Shown: piece by piece, positions 26,229 to 35,123 of the stretch
How the letters are laid out: each line of letters opens with the position of its first letter
How positions within the stretch are numbered: the stretch's first letter is position 1
Assembly (NCBI GenBank): GCA_964647785.1
Contig: CAZYJD010000001.1
Coordinates: forward strand, 65,065 to 129,064
Direction of reading: 5' to 3'
Length of the DNA: 64,000 nt
Source of the DNA: CAZYJD01 sp964647785
GTDB lineage: Bacteria > Bacteroidota > Bacteroidia > NS11-12g > UBA9320
Made by a program: the position numbers and the translations under genes
Notes under the pieces: model-generated
What the model was told of the DNA's origin: nothing
The model's input: only the letters and a program-made list of their open reading frames with translations
Databases searched by the model: none

Positions 26229-26247
26229 GGGGAGAATCGCATTCCCC
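26229..26247 (-). promoter_or_regulatory. Intergenic hairpin ahead of the TonB receptor gene
   Basis: GGGG (26229-26232) and CCCC (26244-26247) enclose GAAT/ATTC, giving a 7-8 bp stem with one bulged A and loop CGC. On the minus strand it follows the stop codon of the small gene and is followed by GTTTTAAG. It could partly terminate, or stabilise a processed receptor mRNA. Confidence 0.4.
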
Positions 26248-26258
26248 TTTTGATGAGA

Positions 26259-26774
26259 TTAAACAAATACTGGTGGTGGTACTTCGGGTATAACGGTCCG
26301 GTTGTCATACAACAGAGCGTTCCATTGAAATGATAAAAACCTAATCGGGGGAAATAGCTTTATTTCATGCCATTGCACAAACCAAATAGGCTCGTGGATG
26401 GCCGGAATATTGACATCTGTTCCTTTCCCACCGGTGAAGGTGGTTAAATGGGTTTGCAATGCATAGCGCAGTTGATCTTCCTTGCGATCAAAATGCCCAC
26501 TTACCATCACACCTTGTTCCAAATGCTGAACGGTTACCACATCGAACATCCGACCCATGTAAGAAAATTCGCGCGCATGCTTCCATTCCAGTTTACTAAA
26601 CTCCGACAAACTGAAGTACAAGGTATCGGACTCATTTTCCGTAGGATTCATGAATCGATCGATTCGATGCCACTGCAATCGGCTTAACTGAGCAGAAAAA
26701 AAGAACATCCCTGACAAAGAGATGCATACGAACCATATGGCCAATGCTCTTTTCAAACAAGCAATATTCGGCAT
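26259..26774 (-). CDS. Small exported or membrane-anchored protein, function unknown
   Basis: A 171-aa protein with an N-terminal hydrophobic segment (about 8-29, LAIWFVCISLSGMFFFSA) and a soluble domain rich in aromatic residues and His. It ends in a proline-rich tail, PEVPPPVFV. I recognise no family. It is first in a two-gene minus-strand unit with the haem-type TonB receptor, so a supporting role in ligand uptake is possible but unproven. It is divergent from the short-chain dehydrogenase gene with only 42 bp between start codons. Confidence 0.6.
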   Translation of the reverse strand: MPNIACLKRALAIWFVCISLSGMFFFSAQLSRLQWHRIDRFMNPTENESDTLYFSLSEFSKLEWKHAREFSYMGRMFDVVTVQHLEQGVMVSGHFDRKEDQLRYALQTHLTTFTGGKGTDVNIPAIHEPIWFVQWHEIKLFPPIRFLSFQWNALLYDNRTVIPEVPPPVFV

Positions 26775-26816
26775 TTCAAACGAAACAAAGACAGCACTTC
26801 AAAGGTTAGTAGGGAG

Positions 26817-27659
26817 ATGAAACCATCACCACATACCATCATCACCGGCAGTACCTCCGGTATTGGTCAGGCCACCGCCAGGGCCCTTGCCGCTCAAAAT
26901 ATTCCACTGATCTTGCCTGTGCGAAATATCGATAAGGGAGAGGCGCTGAAAAAAGAACTCCAAAACCGCAGTGAAATTCATGTCATTTCGTGCGACCTCG
27001 GAAGCTTAAAATCGGTGGCAAGCTGCGCTCAAGTCATCCAGGATTTGAATGTCCCCGTTAATCGAATCATCAACAATGCAGGTGGCATATGGATGGATAA
27101 GAACCTAACTGCAGATGGTTTTGAACGCAGTTTTCAGGTAAATCATCTTGCACACTTTCTGCTCACCACCAAACTCATTCCCCTGCTGAAGCAGAGTGAA
27201 GATGCCCGGGTGATCAATCTCAGCAGTGCGGCGCATTTTATTTCTCGCAGTCAATTGGATGACCCAATGTTTCAAAAACGATCATACAAGGGCATGACCG
27301 CCTATGCCGACTCCAAGTTTTACAATGTATTGTTTACACGCGATTTATTTGAGCGTTATGGCGACTGGTTGTTCACTGCAGCCGTGCACCCTGGGGTTGT
27401 AGGCAGTGGATTTAGTTTGAACAACAAGGGCTGGGTGAGCAGAGCATTCCGATGGATGAGGCCCTTTATACTAAAGCCTGAAAAAGGTTGTTTAACCACC
27501 TTGCATTGTGCAACGGTAGCCGAACGCAAACTCAATGGCCTTTATTGGAACAAACAGAAACCTGCCAAGCCATTGCCGGCCGCCATGGATTCAAAACTTT
27601 CTGATAAGCTGCGAATTTTGAGCGAGAATCTCATCCATTCAGCACTTGCTGAATCATAA
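26817..27659 (+). CDS. Short-chain dehydrogenase/reductase
   Basis: A 280-aa NAD(P)-dependent oxidoreductase of the retinol dehydrogenase/protochlorophyllide reductase-like group. It shows cofactor loop TGSTSGIGQATA (residues 8-19), CDLGS, NNAGG, catalytic Ser in NLSSAAH, and YADSK with the Tyr-Lys pair. A good ribosome site, AGGGAG, touches the ATG. The stop codon overlaps the TTG start of the next membrane protein by 14 bp. The substrate cannot be told. Confidence 0.9.
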   Translation: MKPSPHTIITGSTSGIGQATARALAAQNIPLILPVRNIDKGEALKKELQNRSEIHVISCDLGSLKSVASCAQVIQDLNVPVNRIINNAGGIWMDKNLTADGFERSFQVNHLAHFLLTTKLIPLLKQSEDARVINLSSAAHFISRSQLDDPMFQKRSYKGMTAYADSKFYNVLFTRDLFERYGDWLFTAAVHPGVVGSGFSLNNKGWVSRAFRWMRPFILKPEKGCLTTLHCATVAERKLNGLYWNKQKPAKPLPAAMDSKLSDKLRILSENLIHSALAES

Positions 27660-28974
27660 GATTTTGTTTCTCTTTGAGCCATTGAAGAAAGGCTCATTCA
27701 TTCATTTTGTTAAATCACCTCAGGCTATTTCATGCCTTGGGGTGTATCTTTTCGTGATGTTTTGGCAGCTGGGCAGAGGCGAGATTTACACCAAAGACAG
27801 CGAAGAGTACCTGTTTGCGGCCAAAAACATTCTCCATCACTTCAACCTCTACTCAGGTGATCTTTCATTGCCAATGGATTTCAGACTGTTCAGCAAACGG
27901 CCTCCTTTGTACCCACTTGTACTGCTTCTCAGTGGTTTTATGTCCTTGCTGTTGTTTCTTTTTCAAATTGTGGCAGGTATGCTATCCATATACCTTGCCC
28001 TGCGCTCGGTTGAAATGATCAACGGAAAAGAACTTTCTCATCAGCAAAAATGGCTGTTCACCCTTTTACTGATACTGTATCCTGCCCAATGGATTTATGC
28101 TTCAACGGTGATGAGCGACATATGTCTTCAGTTAACATGGACGGCCTTTGTATTCTTTCTCATTCAAAGCTGGAAGTTCAAAGAAACTCACCAATTAATC
28201 TGGATGGTTTTCAGTGGGATTGCTGGCATGATGTTTAAGCCTGTAATGGCTCCATTGGTTGTACTTTCACCATTGTTATCCTTTCGTAAAGGCTTGAATA
28301 AGCCCGTTATGCTTGTGTTGCTTTTCCTGCCCCTGCTGTTTTTTATGGGTTTTTCAATGAGAAACCTCTCCAAAAGCGGCGTTTTTGAATACAGCAGCAT
28401 CGGCAGCATCAACCTCATCCAATACAACAGCCGGTATTTACTTAACAAAACACAAAACAGTGAACAAGCTGATAGCTTACTCGAGCAATACATGTACATC
28501 CCGCACAGCAGAGAGAGCTATCAGAAATGGAACAAGGAAAGCAAAGCCGCCGGAATGCAGTTGGTGGCAGCAAACCCGGTGGATTACGGGCTCATTCATG
28601 TTGGGGGGATGTTGCGAATGCTCATTGATCCAGGACGATTTGAGCTCATGCTTTTTCTTGGGCAGCCATATGCCGAAGGAGAGGATGGCTTTCTAAAAGC
28701 GCTACAAAAAGGTGGGATTCAACAAGCCATAGAGAGATTGGTAAAAAGCCCACTCGCATGGGTTCTCATTTTTTTATTGTTGGTCAATGGTCTGAAATTG
28801 CTGCTGTTTGCTAAAAGTATCATTGATCACCGGAAAAAAGCCTTGTTCTGGCTGGCAATGATTCCTTTCATGTTGATTTTATTTCTGACTGGTCCCATTG
28901 GTGCATCGCGATTTATGCTACCCTTGGCACCCATTTATTGTGCCTTCATTGCAGGTTCTCTCTTCAAAGGTTGA
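27646..28974 (+). CDS. GT-C-type multispanning membrane protein, probable glycosyltransferase
   Basis: A polytopic protein of up to 442 aa with about ten membrane helices. After the first helix comes GEIYTKDSEEYL, whose acidic pair sits where GT-C enzymes (ArnT/PMT-like) keep a catalytic Asp. A late soluble loop and C-terminal helices (LFWLAMIPFMLILF) also fit. GT-C enzymes transfer sugars from polyprenyl-phosphate donors outside the inner membrane. The start is uncertain: TTG 27646 is the first option, while the only nearby ATG (27757) would cut into the first helix. It is convergent with the DUF4286 gene (11-bp overlap). Confidence 0.62.
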   Translation: MLNHKILFLFEPLKKGSFIHFVKSPQAISCLGVYLFVMFWQLGRGEIYTKDSEEYLFAAKNILHHFNLYSGDLSLPMDFRLFSKRPPLYPLVLLLSGFMSLLLFLFQIVAGMLSIYLALRSVEMINGKELSHQQKWLFTLLLILYPAQWIYASTVMSDICLQLTWTAFVFFLIQSWKFKETHQLIWMVFSGIAGMMFKPVMAPLVVLSPLLSFRKGLNKPVMLVLLFLPLLFFMGFSMRNLSKSGVFEYSSIGSINLIQYNSRYLLNKTQNSEQADSLLEQYMYIPHSRESYQKWNKESKAAGMQLVAANPVDYGLIHVGGMLRMLIDPGRFELMLFLGQPYAEGEDGFLKALQKGGIQQAIERLVKSPLAWVLIFLLLVNGLKLLLFAKSIIDHRKKALFWLAMIPFMLILFLTGPIGASRFMLPLAPIYCAFIAGSLFKG

Positions 28975-29281
28975 GATCTACCTCGTGCAATAGCGTTCTA
29001 AAAGCCACAAAACGCCCGCCAAATAAATCTTGTGTCTTTTGCTTGAGTGCCGGCGCAAATGTTCGGTTGTAGCGCTCAAAATCCGATTTATCTGCAGCAT
29101 AATATTGTATGCCATAGTTGGTACCCGGGTCTGAAGGATCATGTTTTTCAATGAGAAACATCCTGCATGACTCAAAGCAGCCGGTGGCCATTACCTCCGG
29201 AATATGTTCTTTTTTCATCCAGTCAAGCCAGGCATCATGCGCATCATCATCGATGCAAATGGTAACATTGTATAGCAGCAT
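28964..29281 (-). CDS. DUF4286 family protein
   Basis: A 105-aa cytoplasmic protein with the typical opening MLLYNVTICIDD, WLDWMKKEHIPEVMATGCF, and NYGIQYYAADKSDFERY. DUF4286 is a small Bacteroidota family with a ferredoxin-like (EthD/ABM-like) look and unknown function. ATG 29281 matches the family N-terminus; the ORF is open 13 codons further. It is divergent from mnmA. Confidence 0.82.
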   Translation of the reverse strand: MLLYNVTICIDDDAHDAWLDWMKKEHIPEVMATGCFESCRMFLIEKHDPSDPGTNYGIQYYAADKSDFERYNRTFAPALKQKTQDLFGGRFVAFRTLLHEVDLNL

Positions 29282-29359
29282 AAGTGCTTCGAAAATCGCA
29301 CTTTGCTTGTACACAGGCAAGGGCCATTGGTGTTGGGCTTCATGCTTAAGGGATGGTTG

Positions 29360-29367
29360 TATCTTTG
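29360..29367 (+). promoter_or_regulatory. -7 promoter element of mnmA
   Basis: TATCTTTG, identical to the nrdJ element, ends 5 bases before the mnmA ATG. A TTG at 29333-29335 lies 24 bp upstream, one base beyond the usual spacing. Transcription would begin at or next to the start codon. Confidence 0.5.
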
Positions 29368-29372
29368 CGGCA

Positions 29373-30548
29373 ATGACAAAAAGAGTCGTGGTTGGACTTT
29401 CCGGAGGTGTTGATTCCTCCGTTGCAGCCTATCTGTTAAAAGAGCAGGGCTATGAGGTGATTGGCATGTTCATGAAAAACTGGCACGACAACAGCGTAAC
29501 CATCAGTGAAGATTGCCCCTGGGAAGATGATAGCCGTGACGCCCTTGTTATTGCAGAACAATTGGGCATTCCGTTTCAGACCATTGACCTGAGCGAAGAA
29601 TACCGCAAACGAATCGTGGATTACATGTTTGCCGAATACGAGGCAGGGCGCACGCCCAATCCGGATGTGCTGTGCAATCGTGAAATAAAGTTTGATGTTT
29701 TTCTTCAGGCCGCATTGAAACTTGGGGCCGATTATGTTGCCACCGGGCACTATTGTCGCAGAACAGAGTTTGAGAAAGAAGGCCGCATCCGTTACCGCCT
29801 GCTTTCAGGCAAAGATGGCAGCAAAGATCAAAGTTACTTTCTATGTCAGGTAACCGAAGCGCAACTATCTCGAGCTCTTTTTCCAATAGGCGAATACCTC
29901 AAAAGTGAAGTGCGCGAAATAGCAAAGCGTGAAGGGTTGATAACTGCAAACAAAAAGGACTCTCAAGGGCTTTGCTTTATTGGAAAAGTGAGGCTGCCTG
30001 AATTTCTTCAGCAAAAACTCTCCAGAAAAGAGGGTGAGATTATCAATATCCCGGCTGACTCAGAGATTTTTCAAAACGGTCAGTCAGAAGATCTAGAAAA
30101 AATGAGTGCCCCAAAGCTATATCATAAAAGCATGGGGGCCATTGTAGGGAAACATCCTGGAGCCCATTTTTTTACCATAGGCCAAAGAAAAGGCTTACAG
30201 GTTGGCGGAAGCCCGGAGCCCCTTTTTGTCATTGCCACCGATGTGGAGCAAAACATCATTTACACCGGCATGGGAGAGCAACATCCCGGTCTGTACAGAA
30301 ACGCTCTTTTTATCGAAAATGCAGATGTGCACTGGATACGGGAAGACAACCGAATGAAAGTGGGTGAAGAGAGAGCGTTCATGCTACGAATACGTTACAG
30401 ACAACCCCTTCAAAAAGCCAAACTTATGCAAAGCGCGCAGGGCCTGTACATCCTTTTTGACAAACCTCAAAGGGGCATCACCCCGGGACAATTTGCCGCC
30501 TGGTATGAAGAAGAGGAACTGTTGGGGAGTGGCGTAATTGCCGGATAA
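29373..30548 (+). CDS. mnmA: tRNA-specific 2-thiouridylase MnmA
   Basis: Inserts sulfur at C2 of the wobble uridine (U34) in Lys, Glu and Gln tRNAs. The 391-aa protein shows PP-loop GLSGGVDSSVAA at residues 9-20, the first catalytic Cys in NPDVLCNREIKF, the second in GLCFIG, and a C-terminal beta-barrel. The reading frame is open 85 codons upstream through the DUF4286 gene, but ATG 29373 gives the family N-terminus MTKRVVVGLSGG. It is convergent with mscL. Confidence 0.95.
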   Translation: MTKRVVVGLSGGVDSSVAAYLLKEQGYEVIGMFMKNWHDNSVTISEDCPWEDDSRDALVIAEQLGIPFQTIDLSEEYRKRIVDYMFAEYEAGRTPNPDVLCNREIKFDVFLQAALKLGADYVATGHYCRRTEFEKEGRIRYRLLSGKDGSKDQSYFLCQVTEAQLSRALFPIGEYLKSEVREIAKREGLITANKKDSQGLCFIGKVRLPEFLQQKLSRKEGEIINIPADSEIFQNGQSEDLEKMSAPKLYHKSMGAIVGKHPGAHFFTIGQRKGLQVGGSPEPLFVIATDVEQNIIYTGMGEQHPGLYRNALFIENADVHWIREDNRMKVGEERAFMLRIRYRQPLQKAKLMQSAQGLYILFDKPQRGITPGQFAAWYEEEELLGSGVIAG

Positions 30549-30552
30549 TTTT

Positions 30553-30984
30553 CTATTTCTTCAGCAAATCTCTGATCTCCGTAAGCAATTGTTCTTCTTT
30601 GCTGGGTGCTGGAGGGGCAGATGGCGCTTCTTCCTTTTTCTTTTTCATCTTGTTCATGGTTCTCACCAATTGAAAAATGACAAATGCTACAATCAGGAAA
30701 TCAAGTACGGTTGAAATGAATGCGCCATAGTTCAGGGTAACCGCTTCAGTGGCTTCTTTCACCACGGTCTCTCCTTCCATTACCGCAGCCTTGGCTTCTT
30801 TAAGGTTGAAGGTTAATTCTTTAAAATCTACATTACCCAATAACAGGCCAATGGGTGGTAGAATTACATCGTTCACCAATGAGGATACAATTTTGCCAAA
30901 TGCTCCGCCAATGATGATACCAACGGCCATATCAACGACATTTCCGCGTAAGGCAAAGTCTTTAAATTCTTTGATCATGCTCAT
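30553..30984 (-). CDS. mscL: Large-conductance mechanosensitive channel
   Basis: A 143-aa inner-membrane channel that releases solutes on osmotic downshock. The N-terminal amphipathic helix and first membrane helix (FALRGNVVDMAVGIIIGGAFGK region) are typical, with the second helix at about 80-105. A Lys-rich C-terminal helix carries a PSAPPAPS spacer. Single gene; the stop codon is 4 bp from that of convergent mnmA. Confidence 0.96.
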   Translation of the reverse strand: MSMIKEFKDFALRGNVVDMAVGIIIGGAFGKIVSSLVNDVILPPIGLLLGNVDFKELTFNLKEAKAAVMEGETVVKEATEAVTLNYGAFISTVLDFLIVAFVIFQLVRTMNKMKKKKEEAPSAPPAPSKEEQLLTEIRDLLKK

Positions 30985-31016
30985 ATGATTGGGTGTTTTT
31001 CAAAAAAAGGAACTTG

Positions 31017-32111
31017 TTAGAAAATACCAAGTCCTTTTGGAAGCGCCACTTTGGGCAAATACACTGATACCGTTTTCATTTTCATGTATGCCTCCGACAT
31101 GTAAACGTATCCGTCAATTCCGTTTTTATTGCTCCAAGAGTTTTTCACCTTATAGTACTTTGTGCCATGCTCGTCCTTTGCCAAACCCACGATGTGCATT
31201 AAATGGTCGTCAGTGGTTTCATAGCGATCAAAGGCATTTTGTCTCAGTTTCACACTTACGGTATCTTCCTTTACCGGCCACTTGGTTTTTTCGTTGACTT
31301 CCGCCAGCACTGCTACGCCGATTTTTCCTTTAAATCCCGGCTCTGAAACATCCCCATCCCACTCAATGGTGAATCCGTTTTTCAAAGCTTCGTCCACAAT
31401 GCCAAAGAGTTGCTCGAGTTGAAGGTTGTAGTACATGCCTTCAGAAAAATTATCCGGAACCTCTATGGCAAACCAGGTGTTGTAGCGGTGGTGAGTAAAA
31501 GAGGTGAGTCCTACATAATCTTCGGCCTTGATCGGGAACATAGAAAGCATCAAATTGGGATTGATACGCTGGTTGTAAAACTCAAAACTGGTTGGCACTT
31601 TCCCCATGTATTGATCCAGGATGGCATTGAAAGAATCCTTCCAGTTCAAGTCGATGTTTCGATTCAGCACCATACTATCGAGGTAAGCCGTAAGTTCTTC
31701 TATCATCTTTGAATGATCGTGAAACTCATTGTCTTTTTTTCCCGAATAATCGGCCTCCGGTATCAATCCATATTTTTCCACCCCTCTTAAGAGGTCATGT
31801 GCCAAAGCCCCTTCGCTGAAGTTGGATTTACCTTGTTTCCTGATGTAGCGTTCAGCTTTCTCGAGATAAATGTTTCGCACAATGAACATTTCAGAGATAT
31901 CAAAGGCTTCATAGCCCTGGCGAATCAATTCTGATTCAAGAAACGAAGCCGCTGAAAAGCTCCAACAGGTGCCCGTTTTTCCCTGATTCTTTACATCCGT
32001 TACCGGATTGCTGATTACATCGGTGAACTTGGGTAATTTTTGTGCATTGGCTAAAAGTGAATAGGCTGAAATGCCTAGAATTATTAAAGTTCTTTTCATA
32101 AAGTATTGCAT
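31017..32111 (-). CDS. C1 family cysteine peptidase (bleomycin hydrolase-like), exported
   Basis: A 364-aa papain-fold peptidase with a signal peptide (MKRTLIILGISAYSLLANA after an optional four-residue extension). The active site is visible: Gln/Cys in VKNQGKTGTCWSFSAASF (Cys about 48), His in DDHLMHIVGL and Asn in YYKVKNSWSNKNG. It resembles PepC/bleomycin hydrolase but is secreted and shorter. It may digest peptides in the periplasm or outside. A TATATTTG -7 element (32123-32130) lies 11 bp upstream. Confidence 0.88.
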   Translation of the reverse strand: MQYFMKRTLIILGISAYSLLANAQKLPKFTDVISNPVTDVKNQGKTGTCWSFSAASFLESELIRQGYEAFDISEMFIVRNIYLEKAERYIRKQGKSNFSEGALAHDLLRGVEKYGLIPEADYSGKKDNEFHDHSKMIEELTAYLDSMVLNRNIDLNWKDSFNAILDQYMGKVPTSFEFYNQRINPNLMLSMFPIKAEDYVGLTSFTHHRYNTWFAIEVPDNFSEGMYYNLQLEQLFGIVDEALKNGFTIEWDGDVSEPGFKGKIGVAVLAEVNEKTKWPVKEDTVSVKLRQNAFDRYETTDDHLMHIVGLAKDEHGTKYYKVKNSWSNKNGIDGYVYMSEAYMKMKTVSVYLPKVALPKGLGIF

Positions 32112-32148
32112 ACGATTCTATACAAATATAAACAGGTAGGTAAACTCC

Positions 32149-32775
32149 TCAGGCTTTTCGTTGCTCAATTACCGATGCCAGTGCGTGGATGAGGTAGTGC
32201 TTTCTGTTTTGCACATCCTGACAAAGAAAGCGGCTGCGTCTTTTATCGAGTTTTTTGAACCACCTTTTTCCATCGAGGGTAAACACCACTTCGTGATCCA
32301 GTTTTTCAACCGTCAGTGGCTCCGCCGATGTGCTGTTGTATGATTGCAATGCCCTGCTTAGGTTCAAGTCGGCAAAAGTAGAGGCCCTGGGATCGACCAT
32401 ATGGTTTTTTAACAGGGTGCTGAGGGACGCCGGAAAAATCTCATCGATAGGCAATTGGAGCATGAGCTTTCTGAAACAAGCTTTCCACTCTTTTCCATGA
32501 GGTGCCACCTTGCGGCCGTAACTTTCATAAGCGTACATATGGGCAATTTCATGCACCAGGGTAATGAGTGCTGAATAGGGGTTTAAAGAAGCGTTGATGG
32601 TGATTCGCTGAGGAGAGCCGTTGTAGGGTGAGCGATAATCGCCTGACTTAGAGCGTCTATTGCCAGCCAACTGCACCACCACCTGTTTTTGATGCAACAT
32701 TTCTTGTACGTAGGGAATGGCTTTCTGTGGTATTCTTTCCCAAAGCCTTGAATCAACCAATGGTGCTGATTTCAT
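32149..32775 (-). CDS. SprT-like zinc metalloprotease domain protein
   Basis: A 208-aa protein with the zinc motif HEIAHMYAYESYG (HExxH) followed by HGKEWKACFRKLM, as in SprT/Spartan-like proteins. A C-terminal zinc-ribbon-like segment reads RFLCQDVQNRKHYLIH. Spartan relatives cleave DNA-protein crosslinks; the bacterial role is unclear. Start 32775 was chosen because its ATGA overlaps the stop of the DUF3109 gene, the pattern of the whole operon. Last gene of purK-purE-DUF3109-sprT. Confidence 0.84.
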   Translation of the reverse strand: MKSAPLVDSRLWERIPQKAIPYVQEMLHQKQVVVQLAGNRRSKSGDYRSPYNGSPQRITINASLNPYSALITLVHEIAHMYAYESYGRKVAPHGKEWKACFRKLMLQLPIDEIFPASLSTLLKNHMVDPRASTFADLNLSRALQSYNSTSAEPLTVEKLDHEVVFTLDGKRWFKKLDKRRSRFLCQDVQNRKHYLIHALASVIEQRKA

Positions 32776-33344
32776 TGGTTTTTCCAAGCTTCTGCGACCT
32801 CATGAAGCTCGCCATACCACGCTTCACCAAACTTTCTAATGAGCGCATCTTTCAAGAATACATAGAGCGGAATGCCTTGCTTTTTACCGGCATCACAAGC
32901 GGGTGAGCAAATGCTCCATTCGTGATAATTTAAGGCTTCGCTTTCTCCTACTTTCGACACTCGGATGGGGTACAAATGGCACGAAATGGGTTTTTTAAAA
33001 TTGGTATCGCCGTTTTTCCAAGCTGATTCCACTGCGCATTTTGCAATGCCCAACTCGTCGTAGTAGGCAAAAACGCATTCTCCTGAAGGTCGGCAAGTGG
33101 TTACTCTTTCTCCTTCAGGGGTTTTTTCGTGAAAGCCTTTTTGTTGAAGCAGATCTTTTCCCTCTTCAGACATAAAGGGCTCTATTTTAGGCAACAGCTC
33201 CTCCAATTCTGTTATCTCAGGCTCATCCAATGGCGCCCCATAGTCGCCCTCTACACAGCAAGCACCTTTGCATAAATTCACTTGACAAGCAAACTGCTCC
33301 TCAATTACCGAAAGCGAAACGAGGGTGTTTTCCAGTGCAATCAT
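32772..33344 (-). CDS. DUF3109 family Cys-rich protein
   Basis: A 190-aa protein with clustered cysteines: CQVNLCKGACC near residue 20, TCRPSGEC, KCAVE, SCHLYPI and CSPACD, probably a metal or iron-sulfur site as in the YkgJ-type superfamily. Function is unknown. It overlaps purE and the SprT-like gene by 4 bp at each end, so it is made together with purine enzymes. Confidence 0.85.
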   Translation of the reverse strand: MIALENTLVSLSVIEEQFACQVNLCKGACCVEGDYGAPLDEPEITELEELLPKIEPFMSEEGKDLLQQKGFHEKTPEGERVTTCRPSGECVFAYYDELGIAKCAVESAWKNGDTNFKKPISCHLYPIRVSKVGESEALNYHEWSICSPACDAGKKQGIPLYVFLKDALIRKFGEAWYGELHEVAEAWKNQ

Positions 33345-33853
33345 TTCTTATTCAAATACGCTTTGTAGCCTTGTTTTTCGAGCTGTTCAGCCTTTTGTTC
33401 TACCATTTCGCGCAATTGGTTTTTATAGTCCTGAACTTTGGCAAGAATTGCCTCATCAGATGCAGCGAGAATTTGTGCCGCTAAAATGCCTGCATTCTTG
33501 GCTCCATCAATGGCAACGGTTGCAACTGGCACACCTGGTGGCATTTGAACAATGGAGTACAAAGAATCTTGGCCTGACAACTTACTTGACTTTACCGGAA
33601 CCCCAATTACGGGCAGCGCAGTAATGGCGGCAACCATGCCCGGCAAATGCGCGGCCCCACCGGCACCCGCAATGATTACACGAATACCTCTTTTTTTGGC
33701 CTGTTTGGCATATTCGTACATCCGATCGGGGGTTCTGTGTGCAGAGACAACGGTTAACTCGTATTCAAGACCTAGGTCTGAAAGAACATCTGCGGCTTCT
33801 TTCATGACAGGCAAGTCTGAATCAGACCCCATGATGATTCCTATTTTTTTCAT
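33341..33853 (-). CDS. purE: N5-carboxyaminoimidazole ribonucleotide mutase
   Basis: Converts N5-CAIR to CAIR in purine biosynthesis. The 170-aa protein has GIIMGSDSDLPVM at the N-terminus, SAHRTPDRM with the catalytic His, and AGAGGAAHLPGMVAA. It is the class I enzyme partnering PurK, whose gene overlaps it by 4 bp. Confidence 0.97.
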   Translation of the reverse strand: MKKIGIIMGSDSDLPVMKEAADVLSDLGLEYELTVVSAHRTPDRMYEYAKQAKKRGIRVIIAGAGGAAHLPGMVAAITALPVIGVPVKSSKLSGQDSLYSIVQMPPGVPVATVAIDGAKNAGILAAQILAASDEAILAKVQDYKNQLREMVEQKAEQLEKQGYKAYLNKK

Positions 33854-35007
33854 TTTACAGCAGTTATTTGAAGTTTGGACTGAACTGTTTTACTCATCTG
33901 AATAGCCTCGTCTAAAGTAGGTGCCATGCAGGTGAAATGACCCAGTTTACGATCGGGTCGGGTTTCTTTTTTGTTGTATAAGTGGATGTAAACCCCCTCC
34001 ATTGAAAGGCACTCATCCACCCCTGTTAATTGGTAAGCTCCCTCCACATCTTGAGGGCCCACGAGGTTTACCATAACTGAAGGCATGATCTGCTGTACGG
34101 ATCCCAATGGGAGGTCGCATAAAATGCGCACAAGCATTTCGTACTGCGAACAATAAAAACTTTCTATGGTATGGTGGCCGGAGTTGTGTGGTCGTGGTGC
34201 CACTTCATTAACATACACCTGATTTTGGGCATCCACAAACATCTCCACAGCATACAAGCCGGCTTGATTGATGTTCCGGACTGTTTTTAATGCCAATTCA
34301 GACGCTTCTTTTTCAATCTGAGCAGAGACCAGTGCCGGAGAAAAAAGATAATCAACAAGGTTGCTGCGTGGATCGAAATGCATTTGCACAGCAGGATAAG
34401 CACGGGTATTCCCCTTTTTGTCTACGGCGGCAATCACTGATAGTTCGATGGCGTTTTCAACAAATTCCTCCAAGACCGAAGGCTGGTTAAAGGGGATATA
34501 ACCCTCCAATAAACGCTTCCTTTCCACAATCTCTACCCCTTTGCCATCATAGCCCCCCTTTCTGCTTTTGGCCACCAATTTCTCTCCTTTCAATTCACTT
34601 GCTGCTTCCTTCCAGCTTTCATCGCCTTCAATCAAACGGAATGATGTGGTTTTGATTCCTCGCTCGGAATAGAATGATTTTTGAAACCCTTTGTCCTGTA
34701 TCATTTCCAATACTTCCGGAGAGGGAATTACCTCCAGTCCTGCATCACGGCATTTTCGTAAAGCCTCGGTGCTGATGTGCTCTATTTCAAATGTCAGCAC
34801 ATCCACTTCTTTGCTTAAGGCAATGATTTTCTCATCATCCCTGAGCCCGCCTTTGATAAAGTGCGCAGCCAATGGAGCGGCAGAAGCCTGGGCCGATGGA
34901 TCCAATACATGAAAAGGTATGTTCCATCCGGCGGCACTTTCAATCAACATTTTTCCAAGTTGACCGCCTCCGACCAATCCGATGGTTTTGCTAAAAGGTT
35001 TTATCAT
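33850..35007 (-). CDS. purK: N5-carboxyaminoimidazole ribonucleotide synthase
   Basis: ATP-grasp enzyme that carboxylates aminoimidazole ribonucleotide with bicarbonate. The 385-aa protein shows GLVGGGQLGKML (residues 10-21), KSRKGGYDGKG in the ATP-grasp region, EMFVD and NEVAPRPHNSGHHTIE. It is first in the operon. A TACTTTTG -7 element on the minus strand (35016-35023) ends 8 bases before the ATG. Confidence 0.97.
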   Translation of the reverse strand: MIKPFSKTIGLVGGGQLGKMLIESAAGWNIPFHVLDPSAQASAAPLAAHFIKGGLRDDEKIIALSKEVDVLTFEIEHISTEALRKCRDAGLEVIPSPEVLEMIQDKGFQKSFYSERGIKTTSFRLIEGDESWKEAASELKGEKLVAKSRKGGYDGKGVEIVERKRLLEGYIPFNQPSVLEEFVENAIELSVIAAVDKKGNTRAYPAVQMHFDPRSNLVDYLFSPALVSAQIEKEASELALKTVRNINQAGLYAVEMFVDAQNQVYVNEVAPRPHNSGHHTIESFYCSQYEMLVRILCDLPLGSVQQIMPSVMVNLVGPQDVEGAYQLTGVDECLSMEGVYIHLYNKKETRPDRKLGHFTCMAPTLDEAIQMSKTVQSKLQITAVK

Positions 35008-35015
35008 ATTTCGCT

Positions 35016-35023
35016 CAAAAGTA
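35016..35023 (-). promoter_or_regulatory. -7 promoter element of the purK operon
   Basis: TACTTTTG on the minus strand matches TAnnTTTG and ends 8 bases before the purK ATG. No -33 TTG was identified. Confidence 0.4.
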
Positions 35024-35098
35024 GCTTCAATTTTCAGCTTTGTCCATTGCTTTGGTTGTGGCCCACGGAATAAAAGCCTGATTTCAAAATAAAATATT

Positions 35099-35106
35099 TA
35101 GGTTTG
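35099..35106 (+). promoter_or_regulatory. -7 promoter element of the matrixin-like gene
   Basis: TAGGTTTG matches TAnnTTTG and ends 17 bp before the ATG at 35124. CTG at 35078-35080 could serve as a weak -33 with an 18-bp spacer. Confidence 0.4.
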
Positions 35107-35123
35107 ATCGGTAAAATGTCTCT

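Noticed and set aside
29118..29372. 85-codon N-terminal extension of mnmA
   Set aside because: It runs antisense through the DUF4286 gene and lacks family similarity. The MnmA N-terminus begins at 29373.
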